Of a DNA stretch of 64,000 bases, positions 12,312 to 21,719 are shown in pieces. A model generated the notes under the pieces. That model was given only the letters and a program-made list of their open reading frames with translations, was not told the DNA's origin and made no database searches. The translations under genes and the position numbers were made by a program. How positions within the stretch are numbered: position 1 is the stretch's first letter; every line of letters starts with the position of its first letter. Origin of the DNA: Hybos culiciformis (Eukaryota > Arthropoda > Insecta > Diptera > Hybotidae); contig OZ023273.1 in the NCBI GenBank assembly GCA_964007475.1, positions 68,466,445 to 68,530,444 on the forward strand. The letters are read 5' to 3'.

Positions 12312-12826
12312 ATGGATAGCAGTATGAAGAAACATGCCCCTCTGAAACGTAAAAATAATTATGCTGTTGTAGAATTTCCTGCTGAAAGTGGCAAAGAGAA
12401 AGTTGTTGAGGTAGTAAGAATTGACTGGCTTATGGAAGACTGCAAAACAGTTTTGTGTCCAGAACTAAAGAATTGGAATATAGAGCTTAAATCTATTGGT
12501 GATCCCGCCCCAGATTGGAAAAAATATAATTGTCGTATTTTGAAAACAGGGTTTGGTGAGTTACAGAGTTTGTTATTTTATTCCTTTTTAATTGAATTAG
12601 CTTTCTTTTAACATAGATACTCTGAAAACAGCAAATTTAGAATGCCAAAAAAGAATGAACAGTCTAACTTCAACGTATTCAGATTCTTCAGAAAATGATG
12701 AAAATAAGTTAAATTATTGCACAGGAACCACAAATTATGATGCAGAATTCAATTATTTGTCAAAATACGACGATTTTGATATTCAAATTATAAATAATAA
12801 TGATAATCTGGATTTAATAGATGAAG
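12312..12826 (+). pseudogene. DUF4806-domain protein gene, copy 3 (5' part, cut by gap)
   Basis: Exon 1 (12312-12555) and the first part of exon 2 are present before the run of Ns at 12827. Compared with copies 1 and 2 it has S-to-A and T-to-K changes in the first module and lacks one codon in exon 2 (K-Y-D-D for K-T-I-D-D). It is the most diverged copy, so it is probably the oldest split or lies at the edge of the array. Confidence 0.7.
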
Positions 12827-13026
12827 NNNNNNNNNNNNNNNNNNNNNNNNNNNNNNNNNNNNNNNNNNNNNNNNNNNNNNNNNNNNNNNNNNNNNNNNNN
12901 NNNNNNNNNNNNNNNNNNNNNNNNNNNNNNNNNNNNNNNNNNNNNNNNNNNNNNNNNNNNNNNNNNNNNNNNNNNNNNNNNNNNNNNNNNNNNNNNNNNN
13001 NNNNNNNNNNNNNNNNNNNNNNNNNN
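12827..13026. other. Assembly gap (200 N)
   Basis: A run of exactly 200 Ns, probably a fixed-size placeholder. It cuts copy 3 of the array on the left and a Harbinger transposase on the right, so the true distance is unknown. Confidence 0.98.
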
Positions 13027-13208
13027 AAGTGCTTTCGAATCCTGCTGCAATTTTATAAAAAATTTCTGCAGTAAGCTCAGGAAAAACTTTCGATTTCAAA
13101 TTTTTCCAAATTTCGTTCGTTGTTTCTTTTATTATTTGATGAACCGCACTCGCCGAGCATAAGTACTGGTACATCATACTCTTTTGTGAGTCTCCTGAAG
13201 CCAGAAAA
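13027..13208 (-). pseudogene. PIF/Harbinger transposase, internal exon (cut by gap)
   Basis: On the minus strand an acceptor TTTATAG precedes an exon encoding FLASGDSQKSMMYQYL, SASAVHQIIKE and then a helical stretch ending in IAAGF. This is the region just before the first catalytic aspartate in HARBI1-type transposases (usually followed by WNFPNCxGAIDGKH). The catalytic part is lost in the gap. The missing upstream exon is at 33784-34108, some 20 kb away across nested insertions. The intron phase agrees (CG joined to T gives Arg), so the two pieces belong to one gene. Confidence 0.85.
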
Positions 13209-13252
13209 CTATAAATATAAAGAAAAATTATTTATGTACATTTACATATATA

Positions 13253-13953
13253 CAGGCCCGGTCCTAGCTGATTCGGCGCCCTGTGCCGATTTTGAAAATT
13301 GCGCCCATAAACATAGTATAAGTCATTTTCACGTCACCATTGAGGTAGACCAGGCCTGGGCAACCCAAAACATAAGCGAGCCAATTTTAAGAAATATCAA
13401 AAATTAAAGAGCCGCAAATTTTTGTAATAATTATAAATGTATATAAGAAAATCAATATATTTAATTTTTGATTTATATACCGTTTTAAAATATTAAAAAT
13501 TAAATAAAACAATAATTTTGATTTATAATTATGAATTTTATATATTGTTCAAAATATATAATTCTTCAAAATTAATTGTAAGTTTAATGATGACACCCTT
13601 AATTGATTTGTTCAATTCTCGTCAGTCATTGAAACTCGATGTTTATTTTTACAAAATAATAAAAATTCTTTATTTGTAGTTTACAGTGGAAAAAAAAATC
13701 TTGATTTGTAATTTAGGGTGCAAGAAAATTCTTTATTTGTAGTTTAGAATGAAAAAAGTTTAGGCCGGGTGAAAAAAAAAATTTGTCAGAATTGTTCTTC
13801 GAGCCGAATGCAGTGTAAAAAAATGATTTCCGGAGCCGCATAAATTTATGTTAAGAGCAGCAGTTTGAAGTATGAAGTAGACTATACTAAAGCGCTTTTT
13901 TTAACGAGGTATTACCAGTAGGTCTAGTGCTAGTCCTCAAATAAATATACATA
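13253..13953. other. Left part of the hAT element, non-coding
   Basis: AT-rich with no credible gene. A second hAT-like terminus, CAGGCCTGGGCAACC, starts near 13351, and GAGCCGCA motifs occur near 13410 and 13832, suggesting an older hAT fragment without a recognisable right end. Around 13660-13760 a short motif ending in CTTTATTTGTAGTTTA is repeated directly. Confidence 0.5.
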
Positions 13954-14605
13954 CACTATGTAGAAAAAGTCTGCGTACCGGCTCGTTTTCTTATTTTTTG
14001 TTCCACATGTTCCCAGTTTTTGATGTCATTTAAAAGGACTCTGTAAAAAAATTTTTTTTATCAAAATTTAAATTTTGAGAAATATCAATTTTTCGAAAAG
14101 TCTGCGTACAGCCGGTTTTAATGCCGCGTCTCAAAAATTAACTAATAATGCCATTTGAAAGGCAATTGAATGTAGATAATTTTGCGCCATATAATTTTAT
14201 CCCTACGATAAGTGAAAGTGTCAAAAATCGCCTTTGAAAATCATAAAAAGAAGTGGTTCTAACCTATTTTCCAGCAGTTCTAAGCTATTCCTATGACTTT
14301 CAAAGACAATTTTTGACACTTTCCCTTATCGTACAGATAAAATTATATGGCGCAAAATTATCTACATTCAATTGCCTTTCAAATGAGATTGCTAGTTAAT
14401 TTCTGAGACGCGGCATTGAAACAGGCTGTACTCAGACAGTTCAAAAAATTGATATTATTTCTCAAAATTGAAATTTTGAAAAAAAAAAAAAATGTTTTCA
14501 CAAAAAAACTTTTTTCATAGAGTACTTTTAAATGACATCAAAAACTAGGAACATGTTGAACAAAAAATAAGAAACGAGCCCGTACGCAGACTTTTCTACC
14601 TAGTG
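13954..14605. repeat. Tc1/mariner-type foldback MITE, 652 bp
   Basis: The ends read CACTATGTAGAAAAAGTCTG and, inverted, CACTAGGTAGAAAAGTCTG, followed by CGTAC(C/G)GGCTCGTTT. The inverted repeats run nearly to the centre near 14275. TA lies on both sides (13952-13953 and 14606-14607). It sits inside the hAT element. Confidence 0.88.
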
Positions 14606-14636
14606 TATACCAAAAAAAAATTTTTACATAAATACT

Positions 14637-15120
14637 AGTGCTTCACCCTTAAAAAATTTAAAAATTTCAAATTCTGAATTTCAAATTCCTAATGTATTTT
14701 GTTAGTGTAATTTAATGTCAAAAAAAAGTTTTCGGGTGAACACTTTTTTTCACTTTTTTTCATAAATTTCAAATATTAATAACAAAGCTGCCAGAGTAGG
14801 ATTTTCTTTCCCTAAATTTAGAGGATTTTATTATATCTGGAAAAAATTATGAACAAAAAATTATTGTACAAGAAAAATCTCAGGAAATTTGCGGAATTTT
14901 TTTCATCTGGCATGTTTTTTTTTTGGATTTGACAATTAGAATGACAGAACTTGAATTTAAAATTTTTTTTTGTTGTTGTGAATTTCAAATACACGCTCTG
15001 AGGCGTGTATTTGAAATTCACAACAACAAAAAAAAACTTGAAATTTTACACTAACAAAATACATTAGGAATTTGAAATTCAGAATTTGAAATTTTTAAAT
15101 TTTTTTAAGGGTGAAGCACT
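14637..15120. repeat. Nested foldback with a 25-bp perfect inner palindrome
   Basis: The outer arms start AGTGCTTCACCCTTAAAAAA and, inverted, AGTGCTTCACCCTTAAAAAA, and match for about 75 bp. Inside, 14972-14996 and 15003-15027 are perfect inverted 25-mers around the 6-nt loop TCTGAG. A 3-bp ACT may be the target duplication. No coding capacity is seen. The stretch from 15121 to the LTR holds only short hairpins and hAT sequence. Confidence 0.8.
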
Positions 15121-15695
15121 ACTATGTTGATTTTATTCTATGCTGAATTCTCATTTGCACATTATACAATGTGCAATTTGATCACGGTATACAAAAAAAA
15201 TTGTATACTGTGTTGATTTTTTTCTGGGTAGAGTTTTTTTGTGAACAGTAGCACAGTAGTCAATTTCGAATGGATTTGCATGTTCTTGACTACAAATCGA
15301 TTGGCGCCCTATTCGTTAGGCGCCTGTTACGGTGAAATGATCTAATAAAAATTTGGTATTATGCATACCCAAAATATAGAACATTATTTAACTAGTTATA
15401 TAAAAAAAAAAAAATAATATAACTGCATTTTTTTTAACTCAAAAATTTTTTTTATTTGGAATAGGTCAAGAATACGTAAAAAGCATGATTTACAGAATAA
15501 TACATCTGATGTAATATTTTGTAAATTTTGCATAATTACCTTTTTTTTTGTTTTTATATGAAATTGTTTTGATTAAAAATCATATAAAAGAATTGAATTT
15601 TTTTACAACAATTTCATATTATGTTTTACCTCAAAACAAAAAAAAAGGTAAATATAAATGTTCTTTTTTTTTCCCTTTTTATCTTTAGGTGCTAG

Positions 15696-16107
15696 AACTT
15701 GCCATCTTAAGTTTTGCGGGATTAATCCCTCTAGCTTGAGATGACAAGTTCAGCGGTGTTTTACTGGAAAGTGAGCCAAACAATGCCACTTCCAGTGTAA
15801 ACCCAAAAGCCCGATCTTGGTGGAGGATTCTTGGGTCTATCCAAGAATCCAAAGCCAAGGCATGCCAATCACACCACATGGAAACTCCACTAGGAGGATC
15901 CATACTACGTTGTGGTGATACATCTGACTTCGCTGCCATCTCCAGGAATTCATTATCACTGAGAGATCATGATTTTGGATTCATGGAGGTGATAGTGAAG
16001 ACAGATGTAGTATAGAGGAACATTTCTGGTCGTTCCTGATCTCAACCAAATCGAGCGGTACCCGGTTGAGATCGGATCGAAGCATAATGACCAGAAATGT
16101 CACCTCT
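15696..16107 (+). other. Island of six consecutive hairpins inside the LTR
   Basis: Six stems lie side by side in a visibly GC-richer segment. H1: 15696-15711 with 15735-15750, with the palindrome GGGATTAATCCC in its loop. H2: 15758-15773 with 15787-15802. H3: 15825-15834 with 15841-15850, perfect 10 bp (GGATTCTTGG). H4: 15868-15878 with 15911-15919. H5: 15949-15959 with 15989-15999. H6: 16020-16031 with 16089-16100, perfect 12 bp, enclosing a perfect 10-bp stem 16038-16047 with 16064-16073, and extended outward by AGAGG/CCTCT. The 84-codon minus-strand frame here (15685-15939) is more likely a by-product. Repeated at 28837-29248. Confidence 0.8.
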
Positions 16108-16317
16108 GATTGGCTCCTCCAACTAACTTTCATTTTTTTACTAAAATCAAAGAATCAACCTAACAAGCCATACAAAATAGGAACTACAAAAAAATATAAC
16201 GTTCGGCATCGAAAAATAATTTTTTCTATATTTAATCATATATGTGAAACCCTTTTAAATTTCACGCAAAGAATTTCTTTAATTCAATTTTTTTTTTAAT
16301 TCATTTTAATAAAAAGT

Positions 16318-16494
16318 GAATATACTGCAAATTTCACTGATTATAATTGCAGCGATAAACAACGTAAAAATAATTTTAATTTTAGTAAATTTGATGAAAT
16401 ATCTGTGGATATACCAAAGGATGATGCCTTTTTTGCTTTTTACTATCGTGCCAATAGAGAAGATAATAAATTAACAGTGAATAAAATAATATAA
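16318..16494 (+). pseudogene. Coding-like fragment in the LTR, unidentified
   Basis: The plus-strand frame reads YTANFTDYNCSDKQRK and then DEISVDIPKDDAFFAFYYRA before a TAA at 16492-16494. Its composition looks like real protein rather than the lysine/phenylalanine-rich noise around it. I do not recognise it. In the 3' LTR (29459-29635) the same frame is linked to an upstream ATG at 29207 by a homopolymer difference, which I regard as chance. Confidence 0.35.
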
Positions 16495-16824
16495 ATTTTA
16501 TTCCTAACTAAGAATCTGTTATCTTATTTGTTATTTTAGAATTCAATACTCCCTATTTCATTATTGAAAATTTTCACATGTTCTAAAATAGTACTAAAAG
16601 AATATGTAATATCTGAAATTAATATTATAATTCATTATTAAACTATGAAAATTCACAAAGTTCTCATTTTCGTTGAGAGCAAAAAACTCTATTCTCAACT
16701 GAACAATTTTATTTTGTATCAATGAACAACCTGTCAGTAGAACCAAAGTATTAAGTACCTAATTTATTAAATTAAAACTACATATTATTTAAATATAAAT
16801 TTATTTTATTTTAACCAAATTTTT

Positions 16825-17001
16825 TTAGTATAAATAATCAGTTGCTTCTTTATTTAAATGATCATATTTGGATGATTGTTTTGTCCGAGGATCGTAAAAT
16901 CGTTCACCTCCCAAATCATTGCATTCGGTAATCAAACTTAAATTATCAATGCCTTCAACTTTAACCGGCTGCAATTGATCTTTATTGTACTGAGCAAATG
17001 C
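16825..17001 (-). pseudogene. Captured host terminal exon in the LTR, unidentified gene
   Basis: On the minus strand a CTAG acceptor is followed by 58 codons and TAA (16825-16827). The codons include [36 protein letters not shown] and [11 protein letters not shown]. There are no stops, the composition is ordinary protein, and the frame starts exactly at the acceptor, so it looks like the last exon of a cellular gene carried by the LTR. I cannot name the family. Copy at 29966-30142. Confidence 0.5.
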
Positions 17002-17459
17002 CTAGCTAGCTCCTTCTTTTTGTCATTTTTTTTAGCAATTTTCTAATACCTAAAAATATATAAAATAAACATTTTAAAAAAATAAAAACAAAATGTTTTC
17101 AAATTTTCAAAAAAATTTTCAAAAAAAAAAATATATATACATATATGTATATACGATATAAACTAATCATATGTTGTTTTGATAATTTATTTCTTTAGTG
17201 GTTACTAAAACTATCATAGTGTTCACATTTAAATCCTCACTTTAATTTTTTTATCAGTATAATTAATATTGGATATGAAATCAGTTTCTATTGATAAAAT
17301 AGCTGATGCGTTTAAGCGATGTTCTTTTATAGTATATTATAATACATTTTCAAACTTCTTAACAACGAAAAACTTCATTCCGCAGAAAAGTAATTAAAAA
17401 TGAACACAAAAATATTCTTAAAATTATATTTATGTTTGGAAATAACGTTTCCATACATA

Positions 17460-17847
17460 TCTGTGGCCACAGGACATAACCACTTAAGTCGAATTAGGCA
17501 GTTATGATTTTATAATTCCAAACTGTTGGTCATATGATACTACGTATACTTACAAATTTTTACGTTCCTAGCTTTACAATTAAACTTTTTGCAACCTAAA
17601 ACATAATAGCCTAAGTTTTTTTTAATCTCTTATGATTTTGGAATAACAGCTTAACTCTGATAATTTTTCAAAAAACAAATTTTTATCTTAACGTAATAAG
17701 TCTTTATTCCAATCATTCCCTTTTAATACTTAAACTTTTTCCTAACTTAACAATAGCCAATTTGAAACTTTAAAGATTTGAAACTTTAAACTGCTCTCCT
17801 GAAAAGTAGCAAAATCAAGTTAAGCGATTATGACTTGTGGCCACTGA
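17460..17847. repeat. Foldback MITE within the LTR
   Basis: The ends read TCTGTGGCCACAGGACATAA and, inverted, TCAGTGGCCACAAGTCATAA, with TA outside both. This is the pattern of a Tc1/mariner-derived MITE. The interior is AT-rich. Its presence in both LTRs (copy at 30601-30988) means it was acquired before this copy transposed. Confidence 0.75.
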
Positions 17848-19401
17848 TATACTTTAATAATTTTAGCTAATATTTTTATTCATTTCCATTGAAATTTTTG
17901 TTTTTTTGATTAAACTTTTACATAAAAGATATTTTAAATGAAAAGTTTTTGTTTTCACTGTTTCATTTTTAAAAAAAAAAAAATTCAAATTATTTTGAAA
18001 ATTCTGAAACATAAAACATCAGCGCCAAATTACGTAAAAAAAAAAAAAAAAAATTATCAAAAAAAAAAATTTCTCGAATAACTTTTCTCGCTTCCAAAAT
18101 CTTTTACAACCACTTGGCAAGCCTAAATTGGGTGCCAGTTTTGACGATCGGTGGTATCCCGACAGGTTTTCTTTTGTTGCTTTAGATACAAATACAATAA
18201 ACAACACATTTTTTTAGTTTCAAATCTTGATATATTGGTTTAGACTAGGCTAACCAGATAAAAATTTCTAAAAAAAAAAAAAAAAAAAAACAACGTACCC
18301 AAAAATTCCTTTTAGTGCAAAAACAAAAAAGGAAACAAAATATAAGGTACAAACAAAATATAAGGTACATGGTACAAAATTCAATTCCATTTTACAAAAA
18401 TTTTGATTAAATATAGCACCATTGCAAAATTTTCATTGAAATACGACAGAAATTTTTTTTATCTTCAAATTTCTATTTTCTTACTTACCTTTATTTTATT
18501 AATTATTATTTGATTAAATTAATAAAATGGAAAAATTTCATAAAAAAGGAATTTCCATTTAAGCCACGTAAATAAATCATTATATTTTTTTATGACATTC
18601 TAAAATGTCAGAAAAAAAAAAAAAATTAACGTAAACAAAAATAAGCCGCAAACTTCCAGCCGCAAACCGGCAGCCACAAACTTTAAGCCGCGAAATGTCA
18701 AAAATAGACTACGAACTAGACCGTTTTAAAATAACTTAATTTTTTTAGACTTTAAAAACTTAATAAAAATTAAAATTTTATAAATTTTTTTATAAAAATA
18801 TAATAAAATGAAAAATAATTTATAGTAATGGAATAAATTTTCAAAACTAGAAATTTTATTCATAAAATAAATTAAGTTTTCTCTCAAGTAAAATTACTAT
18901 TCACACCATGATTTTTTAACCAGATTTAATTTTGTTACTTTCTATTTATATAATTTGTTAAAAATGTTTGTTTAAATAAATAAAATTTAATCAAAAATAA
19001 TTCTATAAAGGAATTAATTAAAATCAAAACTCAATAAAAATCTACATTTTAATTTTATGTTTTTAGGTACATGCCCAACCACAATAGTTTTACGTAATCA
19101 GAACATTCATTTAATCTAAATAAACAATACTGGTTTTACCAGGTAAACCTGATCTATCTCATATTTAACTCAACTTTAAAACAAGTAAATTTTTTTTTGA
19201 TTTAACTCACTTTTAATTCAACAACTATTAATAAACAGTTGCAAAACCTTTCAACCATATCAAAATAGCCAATGGAAAAATTCCATAACGGCGCACCAAA
19301 CTTACTAACTAACTAATTTTAAGATAGTTTTTAAAAAGAAATGGCTTGTTAGGTAGATTTTAACTATAAGTTTATTTTAATAACTAACTTTAAATTTTTT
19401 T

Positions 19402-19571
19402 TTTCATATTATGTTTTACCACAAAACAAAAAAAAAAAAGGGCAACATAATGCAATAACCCGCCTCAGTTTCATATTATGTTTTACCTCAAAACAAAAAA
19501 AAAGGGCAACATAATGCAATAACGCGCCTCAATTTCATATTATGTTTTACCTCAAAACAAAAAAAAAAGGA
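19402..19571 (+). repeat. Three copies of a 64-bp LTR repeat
   Basis: Each unit starts TTTCATATTATGTTTTACC, then CAAAACA and a run of A's, then GGCAACATAATGCAATAAC. Copies begin near 19404, 19468 and 19532. A further partial unit lies at 15613-15650, with an imperfect inverted counterpart near 15538-15575. Downstream (19572-19735) a segment ends in a TAAATAAATAAA run, like the tail of a SINE or LINE. Confidence 0.7.
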
Positions 19572-20577
19572 ACCCATACAGAAAATACTGTGAAGGTACC
19601 AACCTAATGTTTCCACCTACACGGAAGAGCAACATTAGATGACAACAGATCACGAATCTGCATAAAGAAATTCAAGACCTCCTAAAAGTAGGCATCAAAA
19701 AAAAAATAAATAAATAAATAAATAAATTAAAGCAATTGTTTATATATATATCATCATTATGATATAAGAAAAACAAAAGAAACAAAAAAAAAAAAAGAAA
19801 CAAAAGAACAAAAATTTGTATTCTTTATAAACGGTTATCAAAGAAAAATATAACCAAAGTTATATGTAAATAACTTTTAAAAAAACAAAAATTTTTTATG
19901 TACAACAAAAAAAAAAAATAAATGAAAATTTTCCAGTTTTCAAAAATTTTTATAATATATATGTATGAAATCATATTGTTCTCCAATCAACAATATTTAA
20001 TGTAATTTTTTTAAATTAAGTTTATAATAATTTTTTAATTTTTTTATTTTACGTTTGTTAAATAAAGTATCTAAAAGAATAACTATGTGTTATTGCTAAA
20101 AGAATCCCACAGGTCCTTATAGGTACCATAAGAAATGCTGATGTAAGGTCCAGCTCTAGATGGCCATAGCCATAAGCTGAAGAATGACTTCTTAGTCATT
20201 TAGATTTAAGTTTTTATTTTATATTTTGAATTGGTTGGGGTTTCTCAAATATCCTTTTTTTTGAGATCTCCTTTTTATCATCTTTTAAACGAAAGACATC
20301 CTATTAATATTGTTATGGACCCCCTTGGTGTTCACTGTCCTTACCCACCCACCGACGAGCTTAGACCCAGCCTTAGAACACGGATGTCCTTAGACAGTAG
20401 ACTCAACACCAGGCTAATTATTGAAAGTAGAGCACTTTCTCTTGCCTCTACTTTCACATGTTTCCCTTTTTATCATAACTTCCTTTATGATAAAATCCTT
20501 TTTGTTTGAGTTCATTTGAACTCAGATTGTTCGTAGTTTAACTAACTACTAAAATTTATAATTTTTAACATAACAAA

Positions 20578-20592
20578 TGGCGCCCAACGTGG
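20578..20592 (+). promoter_or_regulatory. Primer-binding site of the giant gypsy element
   Basis: TGGCGCCCAACGTGG starts two bases after the LTR end. It would pair with a tRNA ending in GGCGCCA. I do not assign the tRNA. Confidence 0.85.
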
Positions 20593-20675
20593 TAAGAGCA
20601 TGAGTCCTACCTGCCCAACGTGGGAAGAGCATGAGTCCTACCTACCCAACGTGGTAAGACTATGAGTCCTACCCT
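20583..20675 (+). repeat. 31-bp tandem repeat extending from the primer-binding site
   Basis: CCCAACGTGGTAAGAGCATG and the bases that follow repeat three times with a 31-bp period (20583, 20614, 20645). Only the first copy has the full TGGCGCC needed to pair with the tRNA 3' end. Confidence 0.85.
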
Positions 20676-20893
20676 TCTCAAAGAGGCGGAAGATTTACGA
20701 GTCTCTGCCCTTTGAATAAGTAAAAGGCAAATCGCCTAGTACAAGATTTTTTTTTTGAAATTATAATGTTTTAAAAAAAAAAAAAAAATATATATAAAGA
20801 AACAATTTTTTTTTATATATACACAATTAAAGACGTTAAAATACATATTTAAGAAACCCCAATTCAAATAGCTCTATTAAATAATTTCTTCAT

Positions 20894-21367
20894 AATATTG
20901 GAAGAAACTTTTCACCTTGCAGTGCGAGTTCAGTATAAAATGTGGGCACAGTTCACACTGAACGTGCTGGGGTAAAATTTTTCCGAACAATATTACAATT
21001 CTAATTCTATACAACTATACTTTATTTCCAATTCTAACACTAAACAAACAGTTATCCTGTTACCTATTCTTGCAGTGTGAGTTCAGTATAAAATGTGGGC
21101 ACAGTCCACACTGTACATGCTGGGAATAGATAACAGGAGATACTATAAAAATCTTTTTCTTCAATAACAAAAAAAAAAAAATCAACATCGTACAGTGCGA
21201 GTTCAGTATAAAATGTGGGCACGGTCCACACTGAACGTGCTGCGATTTGATTTTCAGTACTTGTAAACAAGTACAGTGTTTCTTTTCGACGAGTTACCTT
21301 GCAGTGTGAGTTCAGTATAAAATGTGGGCACAGTCCACACTGTACATGCTGGGGTAACCAGTCGAAA
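20894..21367 (+). ncRNA. Four-module structured RNA in the gypsy leader
   Basis: Four 50-nt cores lie at 20920-20969, 21073-21122, 21193-21242 and 21302-21351. Each starts CAGTG(C/T)GAGTTCAGT, has TATAAAATGTGGGCAC in the middle and ends in AC(G/A)TGCTG. Within the core, CAG pairs with CTG, and GTTCAG with CTGAAC in modules 1 and 3. Where the 5' side has C the 3' side has G (1 and 3); where it has T the partner is A (2 and 4). Outside the core the flanks differ between modules but stay complementary. Module 2: CCTGTTACCTATTC with GAATAGATAACAGG. Module 3: AAAATCAACATCG with CGATTTGATTTT. Module 4: TTTCGAC and GTTACC with GGTAAC and GTCGAAA. Module 1: AATATTG with CAATATT plus an inner A/T helix. 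A small perfect hairpin (GTACTTG loop TAAA) lies at 21257-21274. Function is unknown; packaging, dimerisation or translation control are candidates. Confidence 0.8.
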
Positions 21368-21719
21368 TTAAATCAAAAAAAACCACTTTTTAAATTTCAA
21401 TCTATACTTTTTTAAATAGAGCTAACTATAAATTCTCCTTTTTCCTATAAAAATTTTTTTTTACTCTACTAAACAACTACATTAAGCATTTCTTATACCT
21501 AAAAAGGACCTAAATTAATGAAAAATATTAAGAAAAATTATATACAAAATATTATTAGAAAAAAAAAAGAAATAATAAAGAAAATAAAAAAAAAAAAAAA
21601 AAAAATAGATAATTATATTCATACATATAATAAAATAATTATAGAAATATATATATAAACAAAGAAAAGAAAATATCTGAATAAAAAAAAAAAAAAAAAA
21701 AAAACAAAAGAAATCTAAA

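Larger units (their letters stand above)
1..12826 (+). repeat. Head-to-tail array of a 6.28-kb transposon-derived unit (three copies, outer two partial)
   Basis: Position 1 matches 6281 and 11705, so the unit is 6280 bp in copy 1 and 5424 bp in copy 2. Copy 2 lacks 856 bp relative to copy 1 (3781-4636 or one base over); the junction lies at 10060/10061. By eye I found only four substitutions between copies 1 and 2 (1444, 3230, 4877 and 5724 in copy 1). Copy 3, cut by the assembly gap, is more diverged, with about eight differences in 1.1 kb, including a 3-bp loss near 12766. The copies share the same frameshifts and stops in their genes and the same hAT insertion. The array therefore arose after the transposon died, by duplication rather than repeated transposition. 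The left edge lies outside the window. Confidence 0.95.
15325..20575 (+). repeat. 5' LTR of the giant gypsy element (5251 bp)
   Basis: Begins TGTTACGGTGAAATGATC and ends TTTTTAACATAACA. It contains a GC-richer hairpin island (15696-16107), two exon-like pieces on opposite strands (16318-16494 and 16825-17001), a MITE (17460-17847) and a short tandem repeat (19402-19571). The last 350 bp (about 20220-20575) are unlike the rest, with CCCTTGGTG-type GC-richer sequence, and may contain the R/U5 part. Most insect gypsy LTRs are a few hundred bases long. Confidence 0.95.

Noticed and set aside
12655..13177. Long frames spanning the first run of Ns
   Set aside because: Ns translate as unknown residues and the real gap length is unknown, so the joined frames mean nothing.
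15685..15939. 84-codon minus-strand frame in the LTR as a gene
   Set aside because: It lies wholly within the hairpin island, has no recognisable motif, and is open probably because the island is GC-richer than its surroundings.
20139..20190. Hammerhead ribozyme in the LTR (CTGATG near 20139)
   Set aside because: The conserved CTGATGA core and the matching GAAA side are not present in the required arrangement.
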